A DNA stretch of 64,000 nucleotides from Erinaceus europaeus (GCF_950295315.1 NC_080172.1:110894353-110958352), one strand, 5' to 3'. Counted from the first letter of the stretch, positions 22,812 through 35,787 are shown. The notes: generated by a model from the letters alone, not told the origin. Numbers and translations are program-made.

Positions 22812-25800
22812 TCAACTTCTGTTGATGAGTGGGATCATCCCATACTCATCTTTATCTTTCTGACTTAGTTCACTTAACATAATTCCTTCTATCTCTGTCC
22901 AAGATGGGTCAGAGAAGGTGGGTTCATTGTTTTTGATAGCTGCATAGTATTCCATTGTGTATATATGCCACAGCTTTCTCAGCCACTCATCTGTTGTTGG
23001 GCACCTGGGTTGCTTCCAGGTTTTACCTATTATGAATTGTGCTGCTAAGAACATAGGAGTACACACCTCTTTTTGGTTGGGTGTTATGGAGTCCTTGGGG
23101 TATAACCCCAGGAGAGGAATTACTGGGTCATATGGAATGTCCATGTCTAGCCTTCTGAGAGTTTTCCAGACTGCTCTCCACAGAGGCTGTACCAATTTAC
23201 ATTCCCACCAGCAATGTTCCTCTGTTCCCACATCCTCTCCAGCATTTGTTGCTGCTGTCCTTTTTGATGTATGCCATTCTTACAGGAGTGAGGTGGTATC
23301 TTAGTGTTGTCTTAATTTGCATTTCTCTGACAATCAGTGACCTAGAGCAGTTTTTCATATGTTTGTTAGCCTTTTGGATCTCTTCTGAGGTGAATGTTTT
23401 GTTCATATCCTCTGCCCATTTTTGGATGGGGTCATTTGCTTTTTGGTGCTAAGTTTGCTGAGCTCTTTATATATTTTGGTGATTAATTTCTTGTCTGATG
23501 TCTAGCATGTGAAGATCTTCTCCCATTCTGTGAGGGGTCTCTCTGTTTGTTTAATAGTTTCTTTGGATGTGCAGATGCTTTTCAATTTGATGTAGTCCCA
23601 TTGGTTTGTTTCTGCTTTAGTCTTCCTTTCAATTGGGTTTGATTCATCAAAGATGTCCTTGAGGTGTAGGTGGGAAAGTATTTTACCAATGTTTTCCTCT
23701 AGGTATTTGATTGTTTCTGGTCTGACATCTAGGTCTTTGATCCATTTGGAGTTGATTTTTGTTTCTGGTGAGATAAAGTGGTTCAATTTATTTCTTCTGC
23801 ATGTTTCAACCCAGTTTTCCCAGCACCATTTATTGAAGAGAGACTTCTTTTTCCATTTAATCCTTTAGGCCCCCTTATCAAAGATTAGATGCCCATAGGT
23901 GTTGAGATTTACTTCTGGGCTTTCAATTCTGTTCCACTGGTCTGTGTGCCTATTTTTGTTCCAGTCCCATGCTGTTTTGATGATGATGGCTTTATAATAT
24001 AGTTTAAGGTCTAGGAGTGTGATGCCTCCATTTCTGTTTCTTTTCCTAAAGATGGTTTTGGCAATTCTAGGTGTTTTCAGGTTCCAGATAAATAATTGTA
24101 GTGTTTGTTCTATTCTCTTAAAGAAGCTTGGTGGAACTTTGATGGGTATTGCATTAAATTTGTATATGGCTCTGGGGAGAATATTCATTTTGATGATATT
24201 TATTCTTCCAATCCATGAGCATGGGATATCTTTCCATTTCTTGGTATCAGTTTCTATTTCCTTGAGTAGCGACTCAGAGTTTTCAGCATACCAGTCTTTC
24301 ACTTCTTTGGTCAACTTTATTCCTAGGTATTTGATTGATTTTGCTGAAACAGTAAATGGGAATGATTTCTGGATGTCTTCTTCTTCAGATTTAGTGTTTG
24401 CATAAAGAAATGCCACTGATTTTTGTCCATTGATTTTGTAGCCTGATACCTTGCTATATTGCCTAATAACTTCCAGTAATTTTCTACTGGATTCTTCAGG
24501 TCTTTCTATGTATACAATCATATCATCTGAAAATAGTGAGAGCTTGACTTCTTCCCTTCCAATCTGTATTCCTTTGATTTCTTTCTCTTGCCTGATTGCT
24601 ATGGCAAGAACTTCCAATACTATGTTAAAGAGTAACGGTGACAGTGGATAGCCCTTTCTAGTCCCCGATAGGAGGGGGAATGCTTTCAGCTTCTGTCCAT
24701 TGAGTATCATGTTGGCTGTAGGTTTGCTATATATAGACTCCACTATCTTGAGGAATTTCCCATCTATTCCCATTTTTTATAGTTTTGAGCATGAACGGGT
24801 GTTGGATTTTGTCAAAGGCTTTCTCTGCATCTATTGAGATAATCATGTGGTTTTTGGCTTTGCTTTTATTGATGTGGTGAATGACATTGATTGACTTACG
24901 GATGTTGAACCAGCCTTGCCTTCCTGGGATGAATCCCACTTGGTCATGATGAACAATCTTCTTGATGTCTTGCTGTATCCGGTTGGCCAAGATCTTGTTT
25001 AATATTTTGGCGTCTATGCTCATCTGAGATATCGGTCTGTAGTTTTCCTTTTTTGTTCTGTCCTTATATGCTTTTGGTATCAGAGTGATGCTGGCTTCAT
25101 AAAAGGTGGAAGGGAGTATTCCTGTTTCTTCAATCTTATGGAATAGCTTAAGAAGTATGGGTATTAACTGTTTCCTGAAAATTTTGTAGAATTCGTTTGT
25201 GAAGCCATCTGGTCCACAACTTTTGTTGTTGGCGGGATTCTTAATAACGGTTTCAATTTCTTTGTCTGTGATTGGTGCATTTAGATTTTGTAGTTCTTGT
25301 TTCAGTTTTGGAAGTGCATAGGTTTCTAGGAATTGTTCCATTTCTTCCAGATTCTCTAGCTTGGTGGTATATAGTTCTTTATAGAAGTTTCACAGGATTA
25401 TCTGCATTTCTGTGGTGTCAGTGGTGACATCTCCTGCATCGTTTACAATTCTATTAATTTGAGTCTTCTCTCTTTTTTGTTTGGTGAGTCTGGCTAGGGG
25501 TTTGTCAATTTTGTTTAATCTTTCAAAGAACCAACATTTGGCTTCATTGATCTTTTGTATGGTTCTTTTATTTTCGATGTTGTTTATTTCTGCTCAAACT
25601 TTAGTGATTTCTGTCCTTCTGATTGCTTTAGTGTTCCTTTGTTCCTCTTCCTCTAAGTCCTTGAGGTGTGCAGTAAGGTCGTTCATTTGAGCTTCTTCTT
25701 GGTGTTTAATATGTGATTGTATGGCTATAAGTTTCCCTCTCAGTACTGCTTTATCTGTGTCCCAAATATTTTGATAGGTTTTGTCTTCATTTTCATTAGT

Positions 25801-26622
25801 TTCCAGGAACATTTGAATTTCCTGTTTGAGTGAGTCTCTGACCCAGTGGTTCTTAAGGAGTATGCTGTTTAGTTTCCAAATTCTGTTTTTTAATAATTTT
25901 CTGTTTGTTGTTAAATGTTAGTTTTACTCCACTGTGGTCTGAGAAGATACTTGGGATGATTTCGATTCTCCTGAATTTATTGATGCTGTCTTTGTGGCCT
26001 AACATGTGGTCTATCCTTGAGTATGTGTTATGTGGATTTGAAAAGAAGGTGTATTCCATTTTTCTGGGGTGGAGTAGTCTGAAAATGTCCAAGAGGTCTA
26101 TTCTGTCGATCTCTTCATTCAATTCTCTTGTATCTTTATTGGTTCTCTGCTTTGTTGATCTGTCTAAGTGTGAGAGTGGGGTATTGAAGTCTCCCACTAT
26201 TATTGTATTACTATTGATGTATTTTTGAAATTCTTTCAGTAGATGCTTAATGTATTTAGATGGTCCCTCCTCGTTGGGTGCATAGATGTTAATAATTGTT
26301 AAGTCTTCTTGGCTGATTGATCCTCTAATAATTATGTAATGTCCTTGTCTATCTTTTATTACTTTATTTAATTTAAAATCTATCGTGTCTGAGATGAGAA
26401 TGGCTGTTCCTGCCCTTTTTTGTGGTCCGTTAGCCTGTATGATAGTTTTCCATCCTTTCACTTTAAATCTGTGTTTCTCTTGTTGTGACAGATGGGATTC
26501 TTACAAGCAGCATATGGTTGGGTTATGTTTTCTGATCCATCCCCCCACCCTGTGCCTTTGATGGGTGAGTTTAAGCCATTGACATTTATTGATATTATGG
26601 ATTTAATGTATTGTAGTGCCAT
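22812..26622 (-). pseudogene. L1-b ORF2, nearly complete but frameshifted
   Basis: ATG at 26622 begins 'MALQYIKSIISINVNGLN', the usual endonuclease start. Endonuclease motifs 'GDFNTPLSHLD' and 'SDHSGVKL' lie within 26461-25853. The RT domain runs about 25.34-24.3 kb with 'FSDDMIVY' as catalytic box, followed by the 302-codon open segment 24773-23865. The C-terminal Cys-rich region is in 23406-22812. The protein is split into about six frames, so it is not functional as read, but it is younger-looking than L1-a. Confidence 0.8.
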
Positions 26623-26679
26623 TGTTCAAAAAAAATTTGTTTGCTCTGATATATTGCAAGTCTTATAGTGATGTTCTTG

Positions 26680-27594
26680 TTTATAAGAGATCTTTTAGTA
26701 CCTCTTTCAGGGCCGGCTTGTTGGTGGTTGCCTCCTTTAACTGTTGTTTATCTAAGAAGGTTTTGATCCCTCCATGTAGTTTAAATTAAAGTCCAGCAGG
26801 ATATATTATCCTTGTTTGAAACCCTTTTTCATTCAGGGCTCGATAGATATTTTGCCACTCCCTTCTGGCTTTTAGAGTTTGAGTGGAGAAGTCTGCAGAT
26901 AATCTTATGGGTTTTCCCTTGTATGTGACTTTTTGTTTCTCTCTTGCAGCCTTTAGGGTCCTTTCTTTATCCTTACTTCTTCTCATTGTGACTATGATGT
27001 GTCTTGGTGTCTTCAGGTCTGGGTTGATTCTGTTTGGTACTCTCTGGGCCTCTTGAACCTTGATATCCTTTCTGTTATTCAGGTCTGGGAAGTTTTCTTG
27101 TATTATTTCCTCTAGAATGTTTACTTCCCTTCCTCTATTTCTTCCTCCTGCAGGCCAATTATACGAATGTTACTTCTTCTGAGGTCATCCCATATGTCTC
27201 TGTTGTTGTTTTCAGTGTCTCTCAATCTCTTTTTAAGCTCTTTCACCTCTTTCTTTGTTTTCTCTAACTCATCCTCTGTCTGACTAATTCTGTTTTCTGC
27301 TTCTGTTAGTGTGCTTTCCTTTGCCTCAGCTTCTTTCTTCATTACAGCTATTTCAGCTTTCAGTTCTCTAATTGCCTCAAGATAATCAGTATTTTCCTTG
27401 GGGGTCTCAACTGTTGTTTCCCTAATACTGCCATTCCTTTCCTCCAATGTTGTTTTCATTTCTGTGATTAATAAGTTTATTATTGCTTGCATACTTTTCT
27501 TATCTATGGCTACTTCTGACTGATTTGTAGTTTCTTCTGGGCTCTTGTCTTCATTCATTGGGGTAGCAGTTTTATTTGTTTTTAATCTACCCAT
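26680..27594 (-). pseudogene. L1-b ORF1, broken
   Basis: ATG at 27594 opens 157 codons: a basic N-terminus, then a coiled coil ('LKAEIAVMKKEAEAKESTLT') and the start of the RRM domain ('NIRIIGLQEEEIEEGK'). A frameshift or stop near 27121 interrupts it. The C-terminal domain continues in the 26786-26986 segment ('AAREKQKVTYKGKPIRLSAD'). Its N-terminus differs from that of L1-a ORF1, supporting a separate lineage. Confidence 0.8.
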
Positions 27595-28337
27595 TTTTTA
27601 TTTATGTGTTTCTTTCTCTTTTTTTATGCTCTGTTGTTCCTCAGTTGTTGTGTCTTGAGTACAAGTAACACTGTACTTAATACCTTTGTGACAATTGTAC
27701 TCACCAACCTCCGGAATTACAGTAGCAACTGAAGTAAGTATTGAAGTAGTTTAATCGTTACCAGTTAGCCAAACAATTTCTCCAGTCTGTGAAAAAATAG
27801 TAACCAAATCCCAGTGAAGAAAGAGAAAAGAAAGAGAGGATAGCAAGAATAGCCAGTTATGCAAATCTACTATCCAACGTATATTCTAGGGGTAACAAGA
27901 GGGGAAAGGGAACTAGAGCAGAGATACACACATAGAGAGTCCACTCTGAGTCAGATTTCTTCCCCAAAGTAATTCACAAATTCAGAAATGCAAAGAAGAA
28001 GTGTATGACAAGATTAAAAAAGAGAGAGAGAGAGAGAGAGACAAGAAATAGAAAAGGGAGAAGATAAGAAAAAGAGTTGTAATTAAAGAGCAGTGCAAGG
28101 AATTTCCCAAATGTGTATCAGTGAATTCAAAAAAGCACCCATTTTGGTGGTGTGGGGTATTCTGTTAGGAGCTGGTCCCCAGGGATTGCTTATGGTGGGG
28201 CGGGGGGAAGGAGGTATGCTTGGAAATTAAAAGGAAGAAAAAAGAATTTTTTCCCTACTCTAATTCTTAACCCAAATTATGTTATAGTCACCTCCTTGTC
28301 ACCGCTATGACCCCTTATTGGCTGGCCTGCTAAAGGC
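27595..28337 (-). promoter_or_regulatory. L1-b 5' UTR
   Basis: About 740 bp between the insertion edge and the ORF1 ATG, including an (AG)n run at 28022-28043. It shares no obvious sequence with the 5' UTRs of L1-a or L1-f. By position it should hold the internal L1 promoter. Confidence 0.55.
28022..28043. repeat. (AG)n microsatellite
   Basis: Eleven AG units within the L1-b 5' UTR. Confidence 0.9.
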
Positions 28338-29440
28338 TAAAGACATTTTCAATGAAACGAATCCAATGACAAAGAAGACTAAGGCCAGTATAAACCTGTG
28401 GGGCTACATAAAATTAAAAACTGCTTCACAGCAAAAGAAATTACTACCCAAACCAGGAGACCCCCTCAAAGAATGGGAGAAGATCTTTACATGCCATACA
28501 TCAGATAAGAGTTTAATAACCAACATACATAAAGAGCTTGCCAGACTCAACAGCAAGACAACAAATAACCCCATACAATTATGGGGGGAGGACTTGGACA
28601 GAATATTCACCACAGAAGTGATCCAAAAGGACGAGAAACACATGAAAAAATACTCCATGTCTCTGATTGTCAGAGAAATGCAAATAAAGACAACAATGAG
28701 ATATCACTTCACACCTGTGAGAATGTCATACATCAGAAAAGGTCACAGCAGCAAATGCTGGAGAGGGTGTGGCGTCAAAGGAACCATCCTACATTGCTGG
28801 AGGGAATGTCAATTGGTCCAAAATCTGTGGAGAACAGACTGGTGAACACTCAGAAGGCTAGAAATGGACCTACTCTATGACCTTGCAATTCCTCTCCTGG
28901 GGATATATCCTAAGGAACCCAACACACCCATCCAAAAAGATATGTGTACACATATGTTCTCATCAGCACAATTTGTAAAAGCCAAAACCTGTAAGCAACC
29001 CAGGTGTCCAACAACAGATGAGTGGCTGAGCAAGTTGTGGTCTATATACTTAATGGAATACTACTCAGATGTAAAAAATGGTGACTTCACCGTTTTCAGC
29101 CAATCTTGGATGGAGCTTAAAAAATTCATGTTATGTGAAGTAAGTTAGAAACAGAAGGATGGATATGGGCTGATCGCACTCTCAGGCAGAGTTGAAAAAC
29201 AAGATCAGAAACGAAAGCACAAGCAGAACCTGAAATGTAACTGGCATATCGCACCAAAGTAAAAGACTCTGTGGTGGGTGGGTGGGGAGAATATAGGTCC
29301 AGGAAGGATGATAGAAGACATAGTGGGAGTTGTATTGTTAAATGGGAAACTGGAGAATGTTATCCATGTACAAACTGTTGTATTTCCTGTTAAATGTAAA
29401 ACATTAATTCCCCAATAGAGAAATAAATAAATAAATAAAA

Positions 29441-32054
29441 CACCTTCAAAGATGCACTAATATCTCTACTTTTAAAAGTCTTCCAGAAGACTGAAGACAC
29501 TGAAATACTCCCTGCCAGCTTCTGTGAAGCCAACATCACTCTGATACCAAAAGCAGACAGGGACACAACCAAAAAAGAAAACTACAGACCAATATCTCTG
29601 ATGAACAAAAATGTGAAAATATTGAACAAAATTCTAGCCAACAGGATACAGCAGTATATTAAAAAGATTGTTCATCAAGACCAAGTGGGGCTTATCCCCG
29701 GCATGCAAAGTTGGTTTAATATACATACATCAATCAATGTGATCCACCAAAGCAACAAAAGCCAGACCAAAAACCACATGGTCATATCAATAGATGCAGA
29801 GAAATCCTTTGACAAAATACAACATCCCTTTATGATCAAAACACTACAAAAAATGGGAAGAGATGGAAAATTTCTGAAGATAGTGGAATCTATATATAGC
29901 AAACATACAGCCAACATCATACTCAATGGTGAAAAAACTGGAAGCATTTCCACTCAGATCAGGTACTAGACAGGGCTGCCCACTGACACCATTACTATTC
30001 AACATAGTGTTGGATGTTCTTGCCATAGCAATCAGGCAGGAGCAAGGAATTAAAGGCATACAGATTGGAAGAGAAGAAGTCAAACTGTCCTTATTTGCAG
30101 ATGACATGCTAGTTATACATGGAAAAACCTAAGGAATCCAGCAAACAGTTTTTGGAAATCATCAGGCAATACAGTAAGGTTTCAGGCTACAAAATCAATA
30201 TTCAAAAGTCAGTGGCATTCCTCTATGCAAACACTAAGCTAGAAGAAATTGAAATCCAGAAATCAGTTCCTTTTGCTATAGCAACTAAAACAATAAAATA
30301 TCTAGGAGTAAACCTAACCAAAGAAGTTAAAGACTTGTATACTGAAAATTATGAGTAATTACTCAAGGAAATGGAAAAAGACACAAAGAAGTGGAAAGAT
30401 ATTCCATGTTCATGGGTTGGAAGAATTAACATCATCAAAATGAATATAATACCCAGAGCCATCTACAAATTTAATGCTGTCCCCATCAAGATCCCAAGCA
30501 CATTTTCTAGGAGACTAGAACAAATGCTACAAATGTTTATCTGGAACCAGAAAAGACCTAGAATTGCCAAAACAGTCTTGAGAAAAAAAGAATAGAACCA
30601 GATGCATCACACTCCCAGATTACAAATTGAATTATAAGGCCATTGTCATCAAAACTGCTTGGTACTGAACCATGAATAGACACACTGATCAATGGAATAG
30701 AATTGAGAGCCCAGAGGTGAGCCCCCACACCTATGGACATCTATTGTTTTACAAAGAGGCTCAGACTATTAAATGGTAAAAGAAGAGTCTCTTCAATAAA
30801 TGGTGTTGGAAACAATGGGTTGAAACATGCAAAGGGATGAAACTGAACCACTGTATTTCACCAAATACAAAAGTAAATTCCAAGTGGATCAAGGACTTGG
30901 ATGTTAGACCACAAACTATCAGATACTTCGAAGAAAATATTGGCAGAACTCTTTTCTGCATACATTTTAAAGACATCTTCAATGAAATGAATACAATTAC
31001 AAAGAAGACTAAGGCAAGTATAAACCTATGGGACTACATCAAATTAAAAAGCTGCTTCACACCAAAAGAAACCACTACCCAAACCAAGCGACCCCTCACA
31101 GAATGGGAGAAGATCTTTACATGACATACATCAGACAAGATGCTAATAACCAACAAAAATAAATAGCGTGCCAAACTCAACAACAAGACAACATATAACT
31201 CCATCCAAAAATGGGGTGAGGACATGGAAAGAATATTCACCACAGAAGTGATCCAAAAGGCCGAGAAACACATGAAGAAATGCTCCTTTTCTCTGATTGT
31301 CAGAGAAATTCAAATAAAGACAACAATGAGATACCACTTCACTCCTGTGAGAATGTCATACATCAGAAAAGGTAATAGCAACAAATGCTGGAGGGGTTGT
31401 GGGGTCAAAGGAACCCTCCTGCACTGCTGGTGGGAATGTCAATTGGTCCAACCTCTGTGGAGAACAGTCCAGAGAACTCTCAGAAGGCTAGAAATGGACC
31501 TACCCTAGGATCCTGCAATTCCTCTCCTGGGGATATATCCTAAGGAACCCAACACACCCATCCAAAAAGATCTGTGGACACATATGTTCTTGGCAGCACA
31601 ATTTGTGATAGCCAAAACCTGGAAGCAACCCAGGTGTCCAACAACAGATGAGTGGCTGAGCAAGTTGTGGTCTATATACACAATGGAATACTACTCAGCT
31701 GTAAAAAGTGGTGACTTCACCGATTTCAGCCGATCTTGGATGGACCTTGAAAAACTTATGTTAAGAGAAATAAGTCAGAAACAGAAGGATGGATATGGGC
31801 TGATCTCACTCTCAGGCAGAACTCGAAAGACAGGATCAGAAAAGAAAACACAAGTAGAACCTGAAATGTAATTGGCATATCGCACCAAAGAAAAAGACTC
31901 TGTGGTGGGTGGGTGGGGAGAATACAGGTCCAAGAAGGATGACAGAGGACCTAGTGGGGGTTGTATTTTTAAATGGGAAACTGAGGAATGTTATGCATGT
32001 ACAAACTATTGTACTTACTGTTGAATGTAAAACACGAAGTCCCCAATAAAAAAA
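29441..32054 (+). mobile_element. L1-d: 5'-truncated L1 with short-type 3' UTR
   Basis: It begins inside the RT domain directly after the L1-a tail and ends at 'ccccaataaaaaaacataaa'. ORF2 fragments include '[20 protein letters not shown]' near 29.8 kb, 'LFADDML' near 30.1 kb and the Cys-rich '[20 protein letters not shown]' near 31.39-31.45 kb. Stops near 29968, 30130 and 31122 break the frame. From 32012 onward its tail belongs to the left arm of the inverted duplication. Confidence 0.85.
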
Positions 32055-32815
32055 CATAAAAAATAACATTGCATACAACAATCACATATTAATCAATGCA
32101 ATGAGTGCCACCTCAACATGCTTCACTTCAGACTGTGTTCAGAGACTTGAGGTGTGGGATGACAACCCTTCAGCTTCATTACTGAGGTGAGACCTTTCCT
32201 TTCATAGTATTCTCTAATTCCAGTCCAGGTGGTTCACTTCCTAACAAAGCTGCAAAACCTAGATATAGACGAGGCCCTGTGAGATACAGCATATGTTCAC
32301 ATGTATCCATAAACTAGGGAAAAATATATACCTGAAATAAAAAGTACACAATAGTCTGCAGGTAGTACCCCCAACACTTCATCTACACTTTTCCAGCCTT
32401 TAGGTCCATAATTGTTCAACAATTTGTTTGGCTTTGTTCGTTAACTCACTTTTCAGCCACCAGGTTCCAGATGCCAGACTTCCCTGGACAGAGGACCCCA
32501 ACAATGTTTCTCTGGGGTGTTCTGCTTCCCCAGAGACCCAGCATACTATGGAAAGGGAGAGGCAGGCTTGGAGTATGGAAAGACCAGTCAAAGCCCTTGT
32601 TCACCAGAGAAGCAATTACAGAAGCCAGACCTTCCACCTTCTGCAACCCACAATGACCTTGGGTCCATACTCCCAAAGGGATAAAGAATGGGATAGATAT
32701 CAGGGGAGGGGATGGAATATAGAGATCTGGTGGTGGGAATTGTGTGTGGAGTTGTACCCCTCCTATCCTAGGGTCTTGTTAATTTCCCCCTTTTTCAATA
32801 AATACACAACAAAAA
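32055..32815 (+). mobile_element. L1 long-type 3' UTR copy (left arm)
   Basis: 5'-truncated tail from 'acattgcatacaacaatcac' to 'tcaataaatacacaac'. It is the same family as 17925-18762, and its inverted copy is at about 59438-60190. Confidence 0.8.
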
Positions 32816-33625
32816 GATAACCATACAAATGATCAACAAAAGTAAATGTATGTTCTTCGAAAGACTGAATAAAATCTACAAACTTTTAGCCAGAATCAGA
32901 AAAGAAAAAAGGGAGAAGACCCAAATAAATCAGATCATAAATGAAAGAGGAGATATCACAACAGACACCGCAGAAATTCACCATAACATGCAAGGCTTCT
33001 ATGAACAACTAGTAGCCACCAAGCTTGAGAACCTGGAAGAAATGGATGATTTCCTAGATACCTACCAATTTCCAAACCTAAGTAAAGTGGAAGAAGATAA
33101 CAAGAAAAGCCCATTACAGCTAATAAAATAGAAACAGCTACCAAAAATCTCCCCAAAAATAAAAGTCCTGGACCAGATAGTTTTACAAATGAATTCTACA
33201 AAACCTTCAAAGACAAACTAATACCTCTACTTTTAAAGCCTTCCAGAAGATTGAAGACACTGGAATACTCTCTTCCAGCTTCTATGAAGCCAACATCACT
33301 CTGATACCAAAAGCAGATAGGGACACAACCAAACAAGAAAACTACAGACAAGTATCTCTGATGAACATAGATGCTAAAATATTGAACAAAATTCTAGCCA
33401 ACAGGATACAGCAGTATATTAAATAGATTGTTCATCATGACCAAGTGGTGTTTATGCCAGGCATGCAAGTTTGGTATAATATATGTAAATCAATCAGTGT
33501 TTTCCACCACATCAACAAAAGCAAGACCAAAAAACCACATGGTCATCTCAATAGATGCAGATAATGCCTTTGAGGAAATACATCATCACTTTATGATCAA
33601 AAAACTACAAAAAATGGGAATAACA
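32816..33625 (+). pseudogene. L1 ORF2 fragment (left arm)
   Basis: Encodes in pieces the ORF2 stretch from '[16 protein letters not shown]' through '[20 protein letters not shown]' to the start of the RT domain. Frameshifts occur near 33130 and elsewhere. It joins directly to an old L1 tail at about 33626, a junction repeated in the right arm. Confidence 0.75.
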
Positions 33626-34045
33626 TCTGTACTAAGCCAAGTGTACCACCATCTGGCCCCCTCTGCTTTATATTTTAATGCATTTTCAGTCACCAAGTTG
33701 AAAATGCTACCACAATGTCAACATGACTTCCCTGGGCAGATGACCTCATCAGTGTGTCCTAGAACTCCACCTCCCTGGATCCTTGCCCCACTAGGGAAAG
33801 ATAGAAACAGGCTGGATATATGGATCGACTTCCCAATGCCCATGTCCACTGGAGATGGACTTACACAAGTCAGACCTTCCACCTTCTGCAGTTTATATTA
33901 TCATTGTCCATGTAACCAGAGGGATCAAGAAGAAAACTTCCAATGACGGGGATGGGATATGGAAACCTGGTGGTGGGAATTGTGTGGAAGGGTAGCCCTC
34001 TGAGACTACATTCTTGGCAATCATTAAATCATTTATAAAACAGAA
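33626..34045 (+). mobile_element. Divergent L1 long-type tail with a SINE-head scrap
   Basis: A SINE-like fragment lies at about 33628-33668 ('accaccatctggccccctct' in reverse orientation). It is followed by a diverged terminal long-type tail ending in 'ataaaacagaaag'. The inverted copy is at about 57855-58245. Confidence 0.6.
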
Positions 34046-34560
34046 AGTATATTTCATAGTAAGCTGACAAGTGTTTGCTTGTGTTTATTTTATTATGAGA
34101 AAGCATTCCTGGGATGGGGGAAACAGCATAATGGTAATGAAAGAGGTCTTTATGACTGAGGTTACAAGGTCCTAGGTTTTGAAACATGGTCACATCCTAC
34201 TAATCCTGCAAACCACAGTCATGGGATCAAGACACATAATGCCTACATGTCGCTTTTCTCTACACACGTTTTCTGGGCAGATCCAGGAGATGACAGTGAA
34301 CTTCAGTGCTGTCCTATGATGATCAGACTCCCAGGCTACAAAGAACCAACCCTTGGCCCCAGAGACACAGATGCAGAGTGGTGTGTGCAAGGGGAGCTGG
34401 CTGCTCCTCTTACTCTGAGGCTCCTTCTCCCAGCCTGGAGCTTCCCTGGATGATGAATCTTGTGTCCTGGGACAGAGTCTTCCTGATCAGAAACACAGTA
34501 ACTCAACTGAAATCTTTTTTTTTTTTTTTAGAAAATTAAAAAATTCCCTTGTGTGTCAAT
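34046..34560. other. Unidentified block kept in both duplication arms
   Basis: It contains a possible old SINE scrap at 34130-34185 and a GC-richer segment at 34265-34510 that matches nothing else in the window except its inverted copy at about 57400-57720. A T-run ends it. No convincing long frame, so I assign no function. Confidence 0.5.
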
Positions 34561-34584
34561 TTTTTTCTCTGTTTCTAATAGTTC

Positions 34585-34805
34585 TTTATTAAAATTTCTT
34601 TAATGGGGAATTAATGTTATATATTGGGCAGTAAACATGATAGTTTGTACATGCATAACATTTTTCAGTTTTCCATATAAGAATACAAGCCCCACATGGT
34701 CCTCTGTCATCCTTCTTGGACCTGTATTCTCATCCCCACCCACCCCAGAGTATTTTACTGTTGTGCATACTACAATTCCATCATCTAGATTCTATTACAT
34801 AACCC
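34585..34805 (-). mobile_element. L1 short-type 3' UTR fragment (left arm)
   Basis: It reads in reverse as the common short tail ('ttaatggggaattaatgtta', 'tttgtacatgcataacattt'). The inverted copy is at 57105-57340. Confidence 0.75.
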
Positions 34806-34829
34806 TGATTCAGATTTAAGCAGATATTT

Positions 34830-35043
34830 TAGAGGGGAAGGAAATTGCAGAAGCCAGACCTTCTGCCTTCTGTGCCCCATAATGACCTTGGGTCCATACT
34901 TCCAGAGGAATAAAGAATAGACAAGCTATCAGAGGAATGGATGGCATATAGATTTCTGGTGTTTGGGATTGGGTGGAGTCATGCCCCTCCTATCCTATGG
35001 CTATTGTCAGTGTTTCCTTTTTTATAAATTTTAAAAAAAGATA
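34830..35043 (+). mobile_element. L1 long-type tail fragment (left arm)
   Basis: The last 200 bp of the long tail, from 'ggaaattgcagaagccagac' to a T-rich/A-rich end at 35020-35043. In the right arm this piece is split by a solo LTR. Confidence 0.65.
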
Positions 35044-35439
35044 ATATTTTGGGGGCATATTCCATGATACCTCCACTGTCAAAATTCTATGACCTCAATC
35101 TTAGCAATAACTGTCATAATTCTTACAAAACTAGCTCAATCCCTATGACTTGTGTTAGGGGAGTCTGTGTTCTTCAATACTCGATTGCTTACATAAGAGA
35201 AGCTACCCAGTATTAGTCTATCACCTCCTTAATCACTTCACTGAGCACAATCACCCTCAGCTTCATTGGTTCTAAAGGACCCAGTATCACCCTTCCAAAA
35301 TGTAGGGTAGTTCTCCCTTGAGTCCCCTAATTTCTTTGTCCAGTCTTGTGTAGTTGGGTATGGGAAACAGTGCAAAACACACTCTGTCTATGCCTTAAAA
35401 TAAGGGCTGACACATGGAGCGTCATTAGCAAATCAAAAG

Positions 35440-35480
35440 TTTGACATATATATGTATATATATATGTATATATATGTATA

Positions 35481-35520
<40 letters not shown>
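35440..35520. repeat. (TA)n / (TATATG)n microsatellite
   Basis: About 80 bp of TA and TGTATA units. The equivalent place in the right arm (56082-56092) has only a short TA run, so this array expanded after the duplication or shrank in the other copy. Confidence 0.9.
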
Positions 35521-35521
<1 letters not shown>

Positions 35522-35787
35522 TTATAAGCCAGCAATCATACAAAGACAATCTTCAGAGCTCTTTCTATACGTTACTGGACATGGGATCAACCTGTCCTCT
35601 TCCCCTTTGGTGAGAGAGAATTGGGTCACAATCTAATCATGTTCAGGAAAAGGGGATGGGATCAGGTATTAGTAGGGAGCCAAGATGGGAATGGAAGTCT
35701 ACCAAGATGGGAAAGGAAGTGGCAGGAAGGGGACTTTGGCCAGGACAATGTGGCTATCATGGGAAAGAAAGAGTGAGGAGGGTCATG

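Larger units (their letters stand above)
21453..28337 (-). mobile_element. L1-b: full-length minus-strand L1 with long 3' UTR and 12-bp target duplication
   Basis: The direct repeat 'taaagacatttt' at 21441-21452 and 28338-28349 brackets the whole 6885-bp unit. Reading the minus strand: 5' UTR about 28337-27595, ORF1, ORF2 from ATG at 26622, then a long 3' UTR of about 1.36 kb from about 22811 to 21453 ending in AATAAA and an A-run. The host sequence on both sides is L1-a ORF2, which joins perfectly once L1-b is removed. Confidence 0.85.
16047..29440 (+). mobile_element. L1-a: near full-length plus-strand L1, interrupted twice
   Basis: L1-a comprises 16047-17924, about 18763-21452 and 28338-29440. 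A 5' UTR of about 0.72 kb precedes ORF1 and ORF2. The element ends with the short-type 3' UTR and an (AAAT)n tail at 29421-29440. A long-type L1 tail occupies 17925-18762, and the complete minus element L1-b occupies 21453-28337. Joining the three parts gives an uninterrupted L1 gene order. Start position is by comparison with the 5' end of L1-f. Confidence 0.85.
32012..35787 (+). repeat. Left arm of a large inverted duplication
   Basis: The reverse complement of 55829-60232 matches this stretch end to end. The same order of unrelated pieces is shared: end of L1-d, long-type L1 tail, ORF2 fragment, old L1 tail, SINE scrap, unidentified block, reversed L1 tail, another tail, AT-repeat, then 'gaggagggtcatg'. 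Shared composite junctions exclude independent insertion. The arm may extend left beyond 32012, because ERV-B interrupts the partner there. Confidence 0.85.
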
